Source: Dreissena polymorpha
Lineage: Eukaryota > Mollusca > Bivalvia > Myida > Dreissenidae
NCBI RefSeq assembly: GCF_020536995.1
Contig: NC_068356.1
Coordinates: forward strand, 83,313,183-83,377,182
Direction of reading: 5' to 3'
DNA: 64,000 nucleotides
The notes beneath the pieces were generated by a model. It had not been told where the DNA came from, did not search any database, and saw only the letters and a list, made by a program, of their open reading frames with translations. This document shows, one piece after another, positions 13,468 to 24,900 of this stretch (the first letter of the stretch is position 1; every line of letters starts with the position of its first letter). Position numbers and translations under genes: made by a program.

Positions 13468-13682
13468 CTTGTTAAAACATTCATGTTGAGCAATTTTCTT
13501 AAAACGTATTCTGAATTGCACACAAATAAATATATATACTTTTGGAAACCTTACACGAAAATTAATATATATCAGTTATGCGAGTGGCATGTAGTATACT
13601 TTAAAGAACATATTCACATAGTTTTAGTATAAATGTGAGAACTTAATGAAATCCCAATTAATCAACCCGCTTCGCTTCTCAC

Positions 13683-13883
13683 CTTGGTCGTACATCAAGT
13701 GGTGATTTGCCTCTGTAGGCAAACTCATGTATTTTTTTATCACATTGTCGTCCATAAGCGCTGATCCCCTGAATATCGAGAAACAACCAGGGCTACACAA
13801 CACGCACACAAGAACGTGTTCTGTTGCTTTCTGAAGCCAATGGGCGATCGCATATTCAAACTTCTGATATCATACGACTGGAC
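13683..13883 (-). pseudogene. Chitin synthase copy, VLCSPGCFS exon
   Basis: It encodes QKFEYAIAHWLQKATEHVLV, VLCSPGCFSIFRGSALMDD and YDQG, all family hallmarks. The invariant Trp of the WYQ motif is a TGA stop here (GPVV-stop-YQ). The donor CAAG/gtgaga joins in phase to GEDRW of the next exon. Confidence 0.9.
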
Positions 13884-14226
13884 CTTAAGAAATACAACAT
13901 AAAACGAATATAGCAGGTTACTTATAAACGATGAGTTTAAATCCTAAACGAATGCTACATATGATACAAAGTTTAATGTATAGAGGTAAACTATGCAAAT
14001 ATTAATTAAACGAATCTAAAAGTAATTTGAATACATGTACTTATATAGGACCCTTTTCTATACATGTAACTTGAAGCATATCAGGTAAACAACCGTTTTT
14101 AGTTCATAAAAAGATACGTTCCAATTCATGTTTTCTGTATGCAGGTTCAAAAGATTATTCCAAAACAAAACAGATCTTTCAAATGCCATCACAACATGAT
14201 TGAGTCTTGATTAAGCTGATACAAAC

Positions 14227-14362
14227 CAGACCCGATCGGGTGAATTCGTCCACACGCAGCCCCGACCTTCTCGCTCTTTTTCATCCGATCCATCAAAAGT
14301 TTCACCGCGCCTGGTGCGAAGTCAACGTCCCCGTCTTTAGCTTACATGTACGTGTTCCTCGC
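14227..14362 (-). pseudogene. Chitin synthase copy, DGDVDF exon
   Basis: The acceptor attgtag and donor TCTG/gtttgt bound a frame ending KDGDVDFAPGAVKLLMDRMK then KVGAACGRIHPIGSG. This is the catalytic DGD block followed by the GRIHPIG block of chitin synthases. Five codons before KDGDVDF the frame reads TYM, a TAA stop, then AKD where the family has TYxLALD. The Leu codon has therefore become a stop, and a second Leu has become Lys. Confidence 0.88.
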
Positions 14363-14857
14363 CTACAATGTTTTATACAACATTCAAATTACATTTCAAT
14401 TGATGAACTGATTGTTGACCATACCTGATAGTCACAACGTCTTATTTAAATCCCCCGGAATTAAATATAGAAAAGGACAAGACGCAATGTGTTCACCACA
14501 GGCACATGTGTGACTGTAGCAGCTTGTACAATTCGAAACCTAACTTTTATGTCATTACTGATATACTTGGTTTAAATAAACTGATCGTCAGGTAAAATCC
14601 TCAATTAGCTGTTTAACCAACGAATATGCAAGTTTCAAAATGTGTTGTTTGTCTCTGTACATTTTAAAACTACATTATCCAAGCTGAATCACACGAAATC
14701 TGTTTATTGGTAAAAGACGTAATTTGCTTACAAAACTTATGTTGAAGTGGTACATTTTTATGCCCTACTCGTAGGATCGTTTGCTAATTTTTGAATGCAT
14801 CTGTTTCGTATAATTATCATACTTATCATCTAAAGCGCATACAATAAAATGTAAATA

Positions 14858-15027
14858 CATTGAAGACTACTATCAATTTCATTGGAATACCCTTTTTGTG
14901 TTTGTTCATCTAAGGCATGATAAATATGGCTTATTCCATTCTTTTCTTTTAGATCCAATGCTTTGGTAACTTGTTCCTCACTATACCGACCTATGCGATA
15001 AGCCAGCAGATAATACATGTACATTAC
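14858..15027 (-). pseudogene. Chitin synthase copy, VMYMYYLL exon
   Basis: The acceptor ttggcag precedes VMYMYYLLAYRIGRYSEEQ, matching the family's QVMYMYYLLGY segment that follows RHKKRWSQ. The 3' end is uncertain: no donor keeps phase with the DGDVDF exon. Confidence 0.75.
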
Positions 15028-15303
15028 CTGCCAATAAATATAAATAATAATAGCCCACATTTCTGAAGTCTAACAATTTAAAGTCACGGATTATGGTGAA
15101 TTAAAACTTTACTTTCAATTTACAAGGCTGTTGCTAGCCTTTTCATTGAATGCAACGTTAAAGCGGACAATGTTAAACATACTAATGTGGTTAATCACAT
15201 AAAACAAAGCAACATACATCTCATCATTACAGCATGTTGTCATCATGGGTGGTGAAAACAAAATAAACTATATATTTTAATGCAAATTATAAGAGAGGGC
15301 TAT

Positions 15304-15601
15304 GTAACAACCGGTTGTGCAATAAAGCCGTTTTGCAATAAATTTATTGCAAACCGGGTTGCAGTGTCATATTGCAATTTGATTTTTTACAACAGCCCGT
15401 TTTGCAATTTTTCACATTGCAATAAGACACTCCGATCCGTTTAGCAATAAAATTATTGCAAATAAATGTGCGATGATTTTATCGCAAAACGGGGTTATTG
15501 CAAAACGGGTTGTTGTGAAAAACCAAATTGCAATAAGACACTCAATTCCGTTTTGCAATAACTTAATTGCAAAACGGGTTAATTGCACAGCGGGTTGTTA
15601 C
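15304..15601. mobile_element. 298-bp foldback MITE with 8-bp duplication
   Basis: An almost complete palindrome. The left end is gtaacaaccggttgtgcaat and the reverse complement of the right end is gtaacaacccgctgtgcaat; the two arms stay alike for more than 100 bp. The motif ttgcaata/tattgcaa recurs inside. The 8-bp sequence agggctat flanks both sides exactly (15296-15303 and 15602-15609), which proves transposition. An 8-bp duplication fits hAT-type elements. It lies in an intron of the chitin synthase copy. Confidence 0.9.
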
Positions 15602-16208
15602 AGGGCTATGCATCTGAAAGTTTATTTTTGTAAGTTAAATTGTATCATAGTAATTGTATTTTCTAACGTCAAAACTACACGTATTTTCATAAATTGCGAC
15701 AAAATTGTTCAATCAGTTGTAAGAATATTTTATTATTTGTTTACTGTGACAATGATTCGCTTGTCAAAAAAGTCTTGGTTATAAGATGAGATACCACATA
15801 TGATATATGTGACGTGGTGGTTTTTGAAGTTTCATAATGTATTTTCGTAAATAAAAACGATATTGAAATTTGTTCAAAGTTTGTTTTGCCCACTGGGACA
15901 TTATTAGATCAAAATTCAAAGAGGAACACAATGTGATTCCGAAACGATAATAGCAAAGCTCCCGGCATTGTAGTTTAAGAAAATCAAATTAATTGCTTTT
16001 TTAAACAAAATACAATTCTGCTTAGTTGTTTTGAAAAACTTTGACAAATAGTGACTCCAAGATTTCTGCGATTTTTCATGAACATCTTCCCCATGGTTTA
16101 AGAGGTGGTTTCGTTTGAAAACAATGGTAACGCACGACAAACGGCGCTCGACGGAAAAGAACGTTTTTGAATGTTTTGTCTTAATTTAACCATTTAAGTA
16201 CGCCATAC

Positions 16209-16346
16209 CTGAGACCATCGTTTCTTGTGTCTAATTTTCATCTTGTCTTTCAGATGTATGAATAAGAAGTTATCGCCTGGCATTCGGAACACTATTCGAC
16301 CTCCGTACGGCGTTTGTTTTATGATCGGCTTCTTAAGTGTCATACG
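16209..16346 (-). pseudogene. Chitin synthase copy, TPYGGR...KRWSQ exon
   Basis: It reads KKPIIKQTPYGGRIVFRMPG, then IHLKDKMKIRHKKRWSQ, near-perfect matches to the conserved UDP-sugar-binding region. The donor TCTCAG/gtatgg joins in phase to VMYMYYLL of the next exon. The acceptor at gtcaag is tentative. Confidence 0.85.
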
Positions 16347-16635
16347 CTTGACATAAACATAGTTGCAATATATGACGATGTAGTAAATGAGTTGTATGTC
16401 AATTGAGTCTAAATTGTTTGGAACAACAGAGCTTAAATATGTCAACACTAAGTAGTTGCGTTAAGATAAATAATGACCTGTCTTTGATTGTCATAAACAC
16501 AGATGTATTATGTAAACACATTAGACATGTGCTATTCAGTTAATAGCTAAACATGTTTAATACAATATCAATGAGAGTTGAACATGTATCACGAGTCGCA
16601 GCGAGCAATAATTTTGATTGAAATAACACATTTAC

Positions 16636-16738
16636 CTGAGAGCCGGTTCTAATATTGATAGAAGTTCTCGAACGAATGAATTGGGAACAATGTCTCCTTT
16701 ATCGTCAAGTTCCATGGCGTCGTCGAAGAGGATATGAG
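16636..16738 (-). pseudogene. Chitin synthase copy, HILFDDAM exon
   Basis: It encodes AHILFDDAMELDDKGD then NSFVRELLSILEPAL. This corresponds to HIFFDDAF...VNxFVxxLxxxI of the family. The donor is CTCAG/gtaaat in phase 2, but the best reading of the next exon starts in phase 0, so one more small lesion or a different splice site is likely here. Confidence 0.8.
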
Positions 16739-18278
16739 CTTTCATTTAAATAAAATTAACGCACATGATATTCATAAATAAACACGGATCATATATTAAA
16801 TATAATTTTGTTCTTAAGAAAGTATTGTAGAATTGCAAACAATACGTAAGTCTTCTATCAAGCACATCTCTATCTCATTAAAAGAATAAACATATTATTA
16901 CTGTATACAAAAATATAGCATTAAAAAACAAAACGCCAGAAGCATTATGCGCAGAAAAAGTCTTGGGATGGTTCAATATTCTTTATTTTAGACAAGTGAC
17001 CTACTGAATGTACAATGTAGGACAAAATATACCACACAATTCGAAACATAAACATGAGTAAAACTGGGGTGACATAACCTTTATATTTCCCTTAATGTAT
17101 ATGTATGCCTTTTCATAATCTAAACCATAACAAAAAGGTTGATGTTTTATTATCTTTTGTTAAAAAAGCCCACATGTTTAATCACTAGTACAACAAATAT
17201 TGCGCATAACACTTAGATTACCCGTAATACACGGACGTTTTAATATGTTGTGTACTTCCGCGAGTTAATTGCAGTATGTATCGCAGCATTATTTAATAAA
17301 ATAAAACAAAAATTTTAAAGTTGTACCACCATTTCGATAATTGACAATGCTATAGATATTTAAGCTAGTTGTTAAAAAACAAGGTGTCCTCATTGTAAAC
17401 CATTGTATACAAGTATAGTTTTTAAAATATTGTTACAAGTGAATATTTTGATTTACATGCAGATACTAATTGCACAAATTAAGATGAAATAAAATAAATA
17501 ACACGTAAAGCCTGATAAAACAATATGATGATCAAAGGGTCGCCATTTGTAAGTTGTCTATCGAGTTAATTTAAGCTTTAGTAGTTTCGCATTTTAATAA
17601 CCCTTCTGTTACCAACTAAGACTTTTGTTTTATGTAAACTGAAATTGTTAGAAACCCCCGTCTTTGTAAAAAGTCACTATGGATTTCCCAACTCAAAACT
17701 CTATACATCACTAGCGTGATGAAGTTGAAAGTAAGTTTCAAAGTAAAAGGCTAACTTTGTACTGGTGTATTGCTTTTGTTGTTTCCTATTACCTCTTTGT
17801 AAATAATGTTACTTTAATATTATATATAATTCGAAAGCATAACCTTTAATGTATGAAAAGATTGATCATGTACACAACTGTCTTTTGTATGTGTTATATA
17901 TATAACATACAAAGATAACAACAAGAAGACAGGAGATACAAACGGACAAAAACAAACTATACAGCCCGATATATATGTAAATATTTATCATCATAACTTA
18001 TTCTTATATGTAGGTTTCCAGTTATTGAAACACAGCGTTTTTCTATTGTAGAAACAGTTGTCTGACCTTTGGTAAAGAATTCGGTTGCACCTTAATCTCA
18101 CGGTACCTTGAGTACGAATTTGTTTAAATGTGTTCACTTATATGTCTAAGTAATCGCTTAATAAAGTGTTGAGACGGACCGACATACCTGACATACAGAC
18201 GGACGAACAGTGTGCAAAACTGTTATCCCCTCTGTTTAAACAGTCTTCTTAAAATAATAATATTATGTCTCCACAAAC

Positions 18279-18358
18279 CTTCGATTTCATAAAAATCTTT
18301 GTCCTCTTTTTTACTGAATAATTCTGCAGTTCGGCGAATGTTTTGGTCCTTGTCCATT
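18279..18358 (-). pseudogene. Chitin synthase copy, MDKDQ exon
   Basis: The acceptor cttattcag and donor GAAG/gtttgt bound MDKDQNIRRTAELFSKKEDK plus DFYEIE. The last codon is completed by the exon at 16636-16738 to give YEIEAHILFDD, the conserved FExHIFFDDAF block. Confidence 0.85.
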
Positions 18359-18550
18359 CTGAATAAGAAAACAACACACCATTATTTCCATAACAGTAAA
18401 TATAAATCTACCATCCTAAATGAATATAATACCACTTTGCAGCGTTTGGAATATGGTATATAATACCTATTTGCAACCGTTCAGTAAAAAAGGTAATTAT
18501 CCTTAATATAAATAAAAATTTAAAATACAAAAATAAAGACTATAACATAC

Positions 18551-18754
18551 CTAAATACTGTTTTCGTCAACTGAATCATTTCGTATTTTCTCTCGTGCCA
18601 CATTGTTGCGCATGCGTAAATCATTGGAATATCGCGGAATTTTTCGTTTCTATAACCAACGGCGAATATGTCCTCGTTCTCTTCTGCTTGTTTCCTGTCT
18701 ATTACTTCCTCTTCTTCGCCGTCGATATTCACAGCAAAGTTGTTTTCTGACAAG
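18551..18754 (-). pseudogene. Chitin synthase copy, PMIYACATMWHE exon
   Basis: The acceptor gacttcag precedes an acidic stretch (GEEEEVIDRKQAEENED) and then the hallmark IPMIYACATMWHERKYEMIQ, which begins the cytoplasmic catalytic domain. The donor is TTTAG/gtatgt. Phase 2 joins correctly to the exon at 18279-18358. Confidence 0.85.
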
Positions 18755-18819
18755 CTGAAGTCAAGTGTACTTTTCAGTATAAAACTTCCGTTTGCACAGA
18801 AATGACATGCACTTGTTTT

Positions 18820-19300
18820 TATGTCGTTACAAAGACTTACACTCGTTCCTACGACTTAATCATTATTGGAAACGAGATAATTTACTCACGGGAACGAGTT
18901 AGAAAGCCGATGTAAATAGTCATGGAAACGAGATATTAAGTCGAAGGCACTTTGCAAAGTTGTGGGAACGATTAAGAAAGTCCTTAAAATGGCATAACTA
19001 GTCGTGGACCTACATAGCTACTATGTGGAACGACTAGGTCACTTATGGGAACTAGACAAATAGCTTGTGGTAACATAAAATAAATTCCCCAAATTCAAAT
19101 TTCAAGAATTTCACTGTTGTTCCTTCGAGTAAACTTTGTCATCACCAAAACATTCTTACTCGTTTTAACGACATAAAAACTCTTTCCCACGGTTAAATAA
19201 CTCGTTCCTACAAGTACGGTTTCTAGTTCTCGCGACGTAATAGTTACTAACTCGTGGTAAATACATAAAAATACTATCACTTGTCACTTTATTACCACCG
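18820..19300. repeat. Repeat with recurring acgagtta/tcgttcc motifs
   Basis: The segment contains many copies of ggaacgag, acgagtta and their complements (actcgttcc, taactcgt) about 20-40 bp apart in both orientations. It looks like a dispersed palindromic repeat or a MITE relic in a chitin synthase intron. Ends and duplications were not resolved. Confidence 0.5.
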
Positions 19301-19353
19301 TAAAAACACAATTACAATGTAAATTCATTCAGAAAGGAAGCTATAATCCTTGC

Positions 19354-19476
19354 CTGTAGTTTTCTGTGACATTGTCAGTGTCTACTTCTTTCTTGACCTT
19401 GCGGTTATGCCTACGTCGATTCAGGATTAAATGCTGTTCAAATAAAACGCTGCAGTATAACGGGTTCATAAACAAC
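19354..19476 (-). pseudogene. Chitin synthase copy, NPLYCSVLFEQ exon
   Basis: The acceptor ttgtttcag opens the exon, which reads LFMNPLYCSVLFEQHLILNR followed by a basic stretch. This matches the family's NPxYCGxLLEQxLxLNRR block. It ends at AACTACAG followed by gcaagg, a GC-AG type donor that joins in phase to the next exon. Confidence 0.75.
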
Positions 19477-19712
19477 CTGAAACAATTATTTTAATTTACA
19501 GTGTTTTGAACAATATTAAATTATGAACAAGACACACAGCTTTTTTAAATAAGTAGAACATAGACAATAAGATAAAAAGGTTAATTAATTGATGACAAGC
19601 ACTGCATACATACATCTGAGATGCAATGCATTATGAAGAACGTAATAATTATCAAAAAAATCGTGCGTAGCATTTATCGATGCAGTAATAAATCTACTAA
19701 CTAAGTTATAAT

Positions 19713-20060
19713 ACAGATCTCTCTGTTCTGGCAAGTCTTTCTATGTTTGGAAAGAAAATGTGTCTACACAACCAGTACAACGAGACCAGGACCACGAATT
19801 CGGCAATGTACACGCCCGCCCATTCTTCTACATCATCATGTCTTTTACACACGTTCCGTAGTTCATTGGTGAATGGAATTAAAAGATTAATTGTAGGTCT
19901 ACAATCCAACGAAACAATTACCACTGCCAAGGGTGATGATAGAATCATCGGCAAGCTGAAAGAAAAATTTTGCATCTTCAATTTCCAGGTTGCGGACACT
20001 ATATAGTAACCCACGAAAGTGGTCAGTGTCAATGTTAGAATAGAAGCGTTGTCTTTAAGT
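19713..20060 (-). pseudogene. Chitin synthase copy, membrane exon with RHIFFP motif
   Basis: It encodes LTTFVGYYIVSATWKLKMQ, two membrane segments and RHIFFPNIERLARTE, which align with the conserved ISRHIWFP...AKTE region of chitin synthases. The donor after AGATCT (gtatta) would not keep phase with the next exon, so this junction is either altered or misplaced in my reading. Confidence 0.75.
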
Positions 20061-20159
20061 GGCCTATCTGCAATTTCCTGAAGGCATCGGCAACTCTAAC
20101 ATTATCTAGCCCATGGTGATAGGCGTGAGGATTTTCATCGGTAAAGAATAATGGTTTCA

Positions 20160-20887
20160 ACGCGTGTGATGCCGATTTTCCATAAACTTGTAAAGAAATT
20201 GATAACTGGTCTAGATTCTTGTAAGTAAAATTTCAGTTTCATGAAGGTTTTTCCACAAAATCGGTCGTCACTGAAATTTTCCCACCACGAAAATGACACA
20301 CAAATCATGGCGATTGAGAATATAACTATTGTTTGTGACTGACTTTCAATCCTGATTTCACTGAAAAAGTGTAACATTATAACAAACGGAATAAACACCA
20401 CTTGCACGATGGCCACTATACGACTTAGAGAAAACAATGCTATGCGTCTAAGGTAACCTTCTCTGTGTTTTATGTGTTCTCCTTCTCTGCATGTTATGGG
20501 TTCTCCTTTTCTGTGTGTTTTAGATCCGTCTTCTATGCGTGTTCTGGGTTCTCCTTCTCTGCGTGTTTTGGGTTCTCCTTTTCTGCGTGTTTTGGGTTCT
20601 CCTTTTCTGCGTGTTTTGAGTTCTCCTTCTCTGCGTTTTGGGGGTTCTTCTTTTCGGCGTGTTTTGAGTCCTTCTTCTCTGTGTGTTATGAGTTCTCCTT
20701 CTCTGCGTGTGCTCGTTTCTCCTTCGCTGCCTGGTCTGTGCTCTGATGCAGTTAACGGATACAATACAGACGGAAGCACAGCTACTCCATTCAGCAGCAA
20801 TATCCCGCGAACGATGTCCATATCCGGTAGAATTATAAACACTAGGACACAAAGACCAATTGAATGAAATGTCTCCATCACAAGACA
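20160..20887 (-). pseudogene. Chitin synthase copy, first visible exon (N-terminal membrane region)
   Basis: The acceptor tttatttcag precedes CLVMETFHSIGLCV. Two or three membrane segments follow (SIGLCVLVFIILPD, RGILLLNGVAVLP), then a charged repeat insert, then RIVAIVQVVFIPFVIMLHFF and the hallmark ICVSFSWWENF. The frame is open throughout and ends at SLWKIGITR. The next conserved block resumes in another frame, so a short intron or a frameshift lies between about 20050 and 20170. Confidence 0.75.
20462..20725 (-). repeat. In-frame 24-bp minisatellite encoding charged octapeptides
   Basis: Eleven tandem 24-bp units encode EGELKTRR/KGEPKTRR-type octapeptides (264 bp, residues 53-140 of the open stretch that starts at 20881). 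They lie in the loop between the second and third membrane segments of the chitin synthase copy. Because the unit length is a multiple of three, expansion would keep the frame. All units stay open although the gene is broken elsewhere, so the array may have formed while the gene was still functional. Confidence 0.9.
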
Positions 20888-21860
20888 CTGAAATAAAATG
20901 TATCATATGCTTGAAACTATTTGAGTTTTTTCTAGTTTTATTTGTATTTTAATAGTGCAAAGAAATGCAATGGGAATTCTGTGATACTTACCGGTACTTC
21001 ATGTCTGTGATAATGATCTCTGAGATTAATTTAGAATTCAAGTTTTCTCATACAGGTTTAATTAGTTGTTGTTTCTAGGTAAACTACATTAAATTTAAAA
21101 AGGACCACAATGGAAATAAGGATTTACTTTCATTATTTGTGCTATCCTTGTATTTTAATGTGTGTGACATGGTTTAAATTTTAAGTACGCACATATATAT
21201 ATATATACATAACTATAACGACGACGTATAGTTTTAGACAGGAGTATAACATTATGTTAATTTAAACATGTGATAAATTACGTTTCCTTTTTTTTGCGGA
21301 AAAAAAAACAACTTCTGATAAAGAACGTCAACAGATAATTATGTCAGAATGATGCACCACGTGTTGTTTGTGAGTGTAAACAATAACTAAGCCGGTATTA
21401 GTAACATGGCTGATAACAGAGCTCATATCGCTTGTACCGGACATCAATGTCTGATACTTCAACCTTTATCTTATAACAAATTGCTCTTTGAAATACAGAA
21501 AAAATTATTTGTGATACACGTCATTGGCTTTGAATGGGCTCTTACATGAAACCTCATGAAAAGTAATTGGTTGTTTATCCATACTTTTGATTTATATTCG
21601 CTGTAAATATGTCTGCATATCAGGAAAGATTTAAAACTTTGCTTCCGCACAACGTCTTTAAAGTGGCCGTAAGGAAGTTGAATAATGTTGACACGCCTTT
21701 GTGTACATTTAAACTGTGACCTTATCGAACCTCTTGTTCGATTAAGTTTCCTCTAGTGAGGTAATATTTCTATGACATCGATGGGCAGACTCGTGACTTT
21801 CCAGAGCCCATGCATGCGAATGGATGCGCACTAACAAGGAAATCACATCTTCGTTTTTTG
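20888..21860. other. Intergenic between the chitin synthase copy and the EMI/EGF gene
   Basis: No earlier chitin synthase exon was recognised here. A possible 28-nt exon (attaatctcag/agatca...taccg/gtaagt, minus strand, about 20998-21025) has splice-like borders but no recognisable coding content. The two genes are divergent, so the stretch holds at least the promoter of the plus-strand gene. Confidence 0.35.
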
Positions 21861-21867
21861 TATAAAT
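21861..21867 (+). promoter_or_regulatory. TATA-like box of the EMI/EGF gene
   Basis: The sequence tataaat lies 55 bp before the ATG at 21916 that opens the signal-peptide exon. The position is right for a TATA box with a transcript start about 25-30 bp downstream. Confidence 0.45.
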
Positions 21868-21915
21868 GAAAGCGCACGTAACTTTGCGCAATCTTTGGCG
21901 GGCGACCTTCTTGTC

Positions 21916-24900
21916 ATGAGGCTAACAAAGGTTTTTCTATTGTTCTGCTGTCTGGATTATGCGGTTGGGCTAACCGGGTAAGACGTTTTAAAAACTATAT
22001 TCACAAACAACTAAATGAGGTCTTTAAACTGGATATTGTTGTATTTCTAAATTCAAAATCACATCGTTTGTGTGTGTGTGATTGTATCTTATTAAAATTA
22101 TACAGGTTGAGTTTTAGTGATGTTATAAGCATTTCAAAGTACATGATTAAACATTGAATGGTCAGTACGACACGTTTTCATTATATGCGCACTAATATAT
22201 ATCTCTCGGATCTGAGTTTCTTTAACTTTTTGTTTACTCGTATTTATGAATTTAAGCTATTTTTGCTCTGAAAAAGATATAGCATTATTTACCGGTGAAT
22301 GATTGGTGTTAAGTTTATTTGTGTGTTAATTATTCGTTAAAATCATAATATAATTTACATTATTACTGACTCACACTGTTCTATACTCAGATGCAATTAT
22401 ATGTTTATCGTGAATCTCAGAAAGGAAATTATGTATTGGGTTCATTTTTTCTGACCTCTGTGAATGTATGTTGCAACTACAATTGGCAATTTGAACACGC
22501 TTTTTATTTTATAAACTCAGCAGAAATAATTCCCAATATTAATTTGACTGTTCGAAATATATATGATAAAGAATATTTGTTATTTGGAACTTTGATGGTT
22601 GGGCCACATATTTACACGAGGTACATTTAAAAATGACCTTTATCCTTGAGATTATGTATTTCGTATATCAACATGCATTTATTCATAATACGCAGTTGAA
22701 TAACAATGAACAATTCTTTGTACCAGTGAATCAGTTAAGTCCCGAATGAAGTTAATTTAGTTTGGCCTGGTTTTTCGTAACACAAAGCGCCCACAGGCAT
22801 TGCGTTTGAATTAAGACCCCCGTTCGTGGGGTAAATACAAGTTATGTTTAGAGGCTCGTTTAATATACCTATACTAAATGAAACAGTTTAAGAGAAATAG
22901 TTTAACACATTGACAAAAATTTTATTACTAAACTGTACTCATTTGCAGAAAATAAGATGACTAGACTTTAAAAAAATATAATGAAATCTTTTTTTTTACT
23001 CCATCCTCATTGATTAAACTCCTCCGAATGAAAATTCCGTGTATCATCGAACAGGAAGTTAAAAAAATATATTCAAAAAACAATCTGCAGAGCTGTTGGT
23101 TAAATTTCTGAGTTAATATTTTTCTTGGACAGCATTAAGAAAGTTGATGTTTTATGCTTTGCTGTTCTTTGTGCCGGACTCCAAGAAACGTTATATTGCA
23201 GCCAAAATCTGTTGTTTATGAGTACAGAAATAAACTTATTACATTTATAAATATAAATAAATGTAAATATAAATTGTAAAAATAAAATAAAATAAATAAG
23301 TAAATACTTGAAATAAAAAATTAATTTGTATAAATACAAAATAAAAAAATAATTTGCCATAAAATAGTAAAATTAGCAAATTTTGATTGCATACATGTGC
23401 ACACTTTGTTGGCATACATGTATATGAACAAACGCTATTGGAAAACAAACGATGTATTTTTTTAGCACATTTCTTTATTTATTGTTAAATAAGACGTTGG
23501 GTAAAACGTTTATGATTTTAGAATATTCCATTATTTGGTTATAATAAAAAATAATATAAGTATTTGCAGCTAAAATTTAGGTTGTCTTTATTCTGTTATC
23601 TCAGTTTAAAAAAACTCAACCCCTACCACAAAATCAAACATAAAGCTAAAAAGCGCCAGGAATGCTATATATCTTGAATAAACTGATCAAACTGTTATTT
23701 ACTTATTGTAGACATGTATGCACCATCATCCAATACTACCAGCACTGGACAACTACAAGAACCGGCCTATGGTAAGTCAATAAACAATTTATTTGCCATA
23801 TGTTATTAGTGAAGTTTTACCGTTATGCAGCATATATAGCTGTAATATTAATCCATTTTTGTATTTTACTTATACTATCGAAATTTATAATAACTCAACG
23901 CGATCGCCAAACAAATGTTCAAGAAAAGTACTCAATAATTGATTTAATCATTTGTCGATTTAAGCAAAGCGGAATCGTGAAATATAAAGTTCATATTACA
24001 AATCCCAATATTTTATGATCCAGATATAACGATTGGCAATAGAATAGTTTTCCTCAAAACATGGTTTGAAAATGGTGTACATTTTATATGTGATTTGATT
24101 AAAAACCAAGAAGGATTAGAAGTGTATGGCTATGAAGATCTGTGTAAAAAATAAAATTTCTATCCAAACCACTTGCATTATATGGGTATTTATAATGTAG
24201 TAACTAAGTACTAGAAGACATATGGTTTGTTTGAGAAACCCCCCGCTCTAAATACGATTGCAGGAATTAAACAATCTTGACTTTGTTCAGCCGTTCGTTC
24301 CCCTACAAGTGATATCCATTTTAAAATATCAAAAAGGTACTCAGCCCATGTATAATATTGCTAAAACAAACGACACTTTACCTATAGGTATGTACGAGCA
24401 CCTTGGTAACAATTGAATTAAAAGACTGGATCCATATTTTCGGAATGCCATTTTCTATAACCAAAGATTCATCACTACAATGGTTTTAGTTAAAAGTATA
24501 CACATACTTATTGATACAAACTATTTTTGAATAAAATCAATTATCTAGCATCTGTAGAATGCTCTTTCTGTCATAATTTGCCAGGAACAATCGTGCACAT
24601 TTTGGGGGAATGTTGACATGTTCATTTTTTTATTGCAAAGCTGTTCGAGGGATTTGAGGTATTCACCGACTTTATAAATGAGCCATCGTTTATGTTAGGA
24701 CATAAAAACCCAAGTGTTCTTCTCACTTTTACATTCCTTCTAATTATTTATATATATATATATATAAATGTAAAATGAATAAAAAAAATACCCACCGTTA
24801 TCGCAGCAAAATCATATTTGGCAATCCAATATAACATTTTAAAGGAAATGAATGTCTTCTGCAATCTAGATTCTAACGTTATAACCTCAAATAAAGATTG

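Larger units (their letters stand above)
10502..20887 (-). pseudogene. Unprocessed type-2 chitin synthase pseudogene
   Basis: At least 13 exons with mostly canonical splice sites together cover a family-2 glycosyltransferase chitin synthase: N-terminal membrane segments, the catalytic core and C-terminal membrane segments. The enzyme would polymerise UDP-GlcNAc into chitin at the plasma membrane; in molluscs it is used in shell, radula or gut lining. Recognisable blocks in order are RHIFFPNIERLARTE, IPMIYACATMWHE, YEIEAHILFDDAM, QTPYGGRIVF, IHLKDKMKIRHKKRWSQ, VMYMYYLL, KDGDVDF, CGRIHPIGSG, VLCSPGCFSIFRGSALMDD, GEDRW and NLHVITWGTR. The copy has in-frame stops at five conserved or junction positions, at least two frameshifts, and Leu replacing Trp in the QRRRW product-binding motif. 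Introns are retained, so it arose by DNA duplication or by decay of a host gene, not by retroposition. The myosin-motor part known from some mollusc chitin synthases and the extreme N-terminus were not found. Confidence 0.87.

Noticed and set aside
17885-17912. gtatgt(g)ttatatatataacatac palindrome as a regulatory site
   Set aside because: A short AT palindrome in AT-rich intron sequence is expected by chance and has no other support.
20465-20867. Plus-strand frames rich in Phe/Ser or Ser/Leu repeats
   Set aside because: They are shadows of the 24-bp minisatellite. Any frame is open because the unit has no stops and a length divisible by three.
22391-22630. 79-residue frame in the first intron of the EMI/EGF gene
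   Set aside because: No recognisable domain, AT-driven composition and no splice context. It could be a relic but cannot be supported.
23100-23448. Minus-strand frames rich in Phe/Ile/Tyr
   Set aside because: They lie in extremely AT-rich sequence and read as low-complexity hydrophobic strings without motifs.
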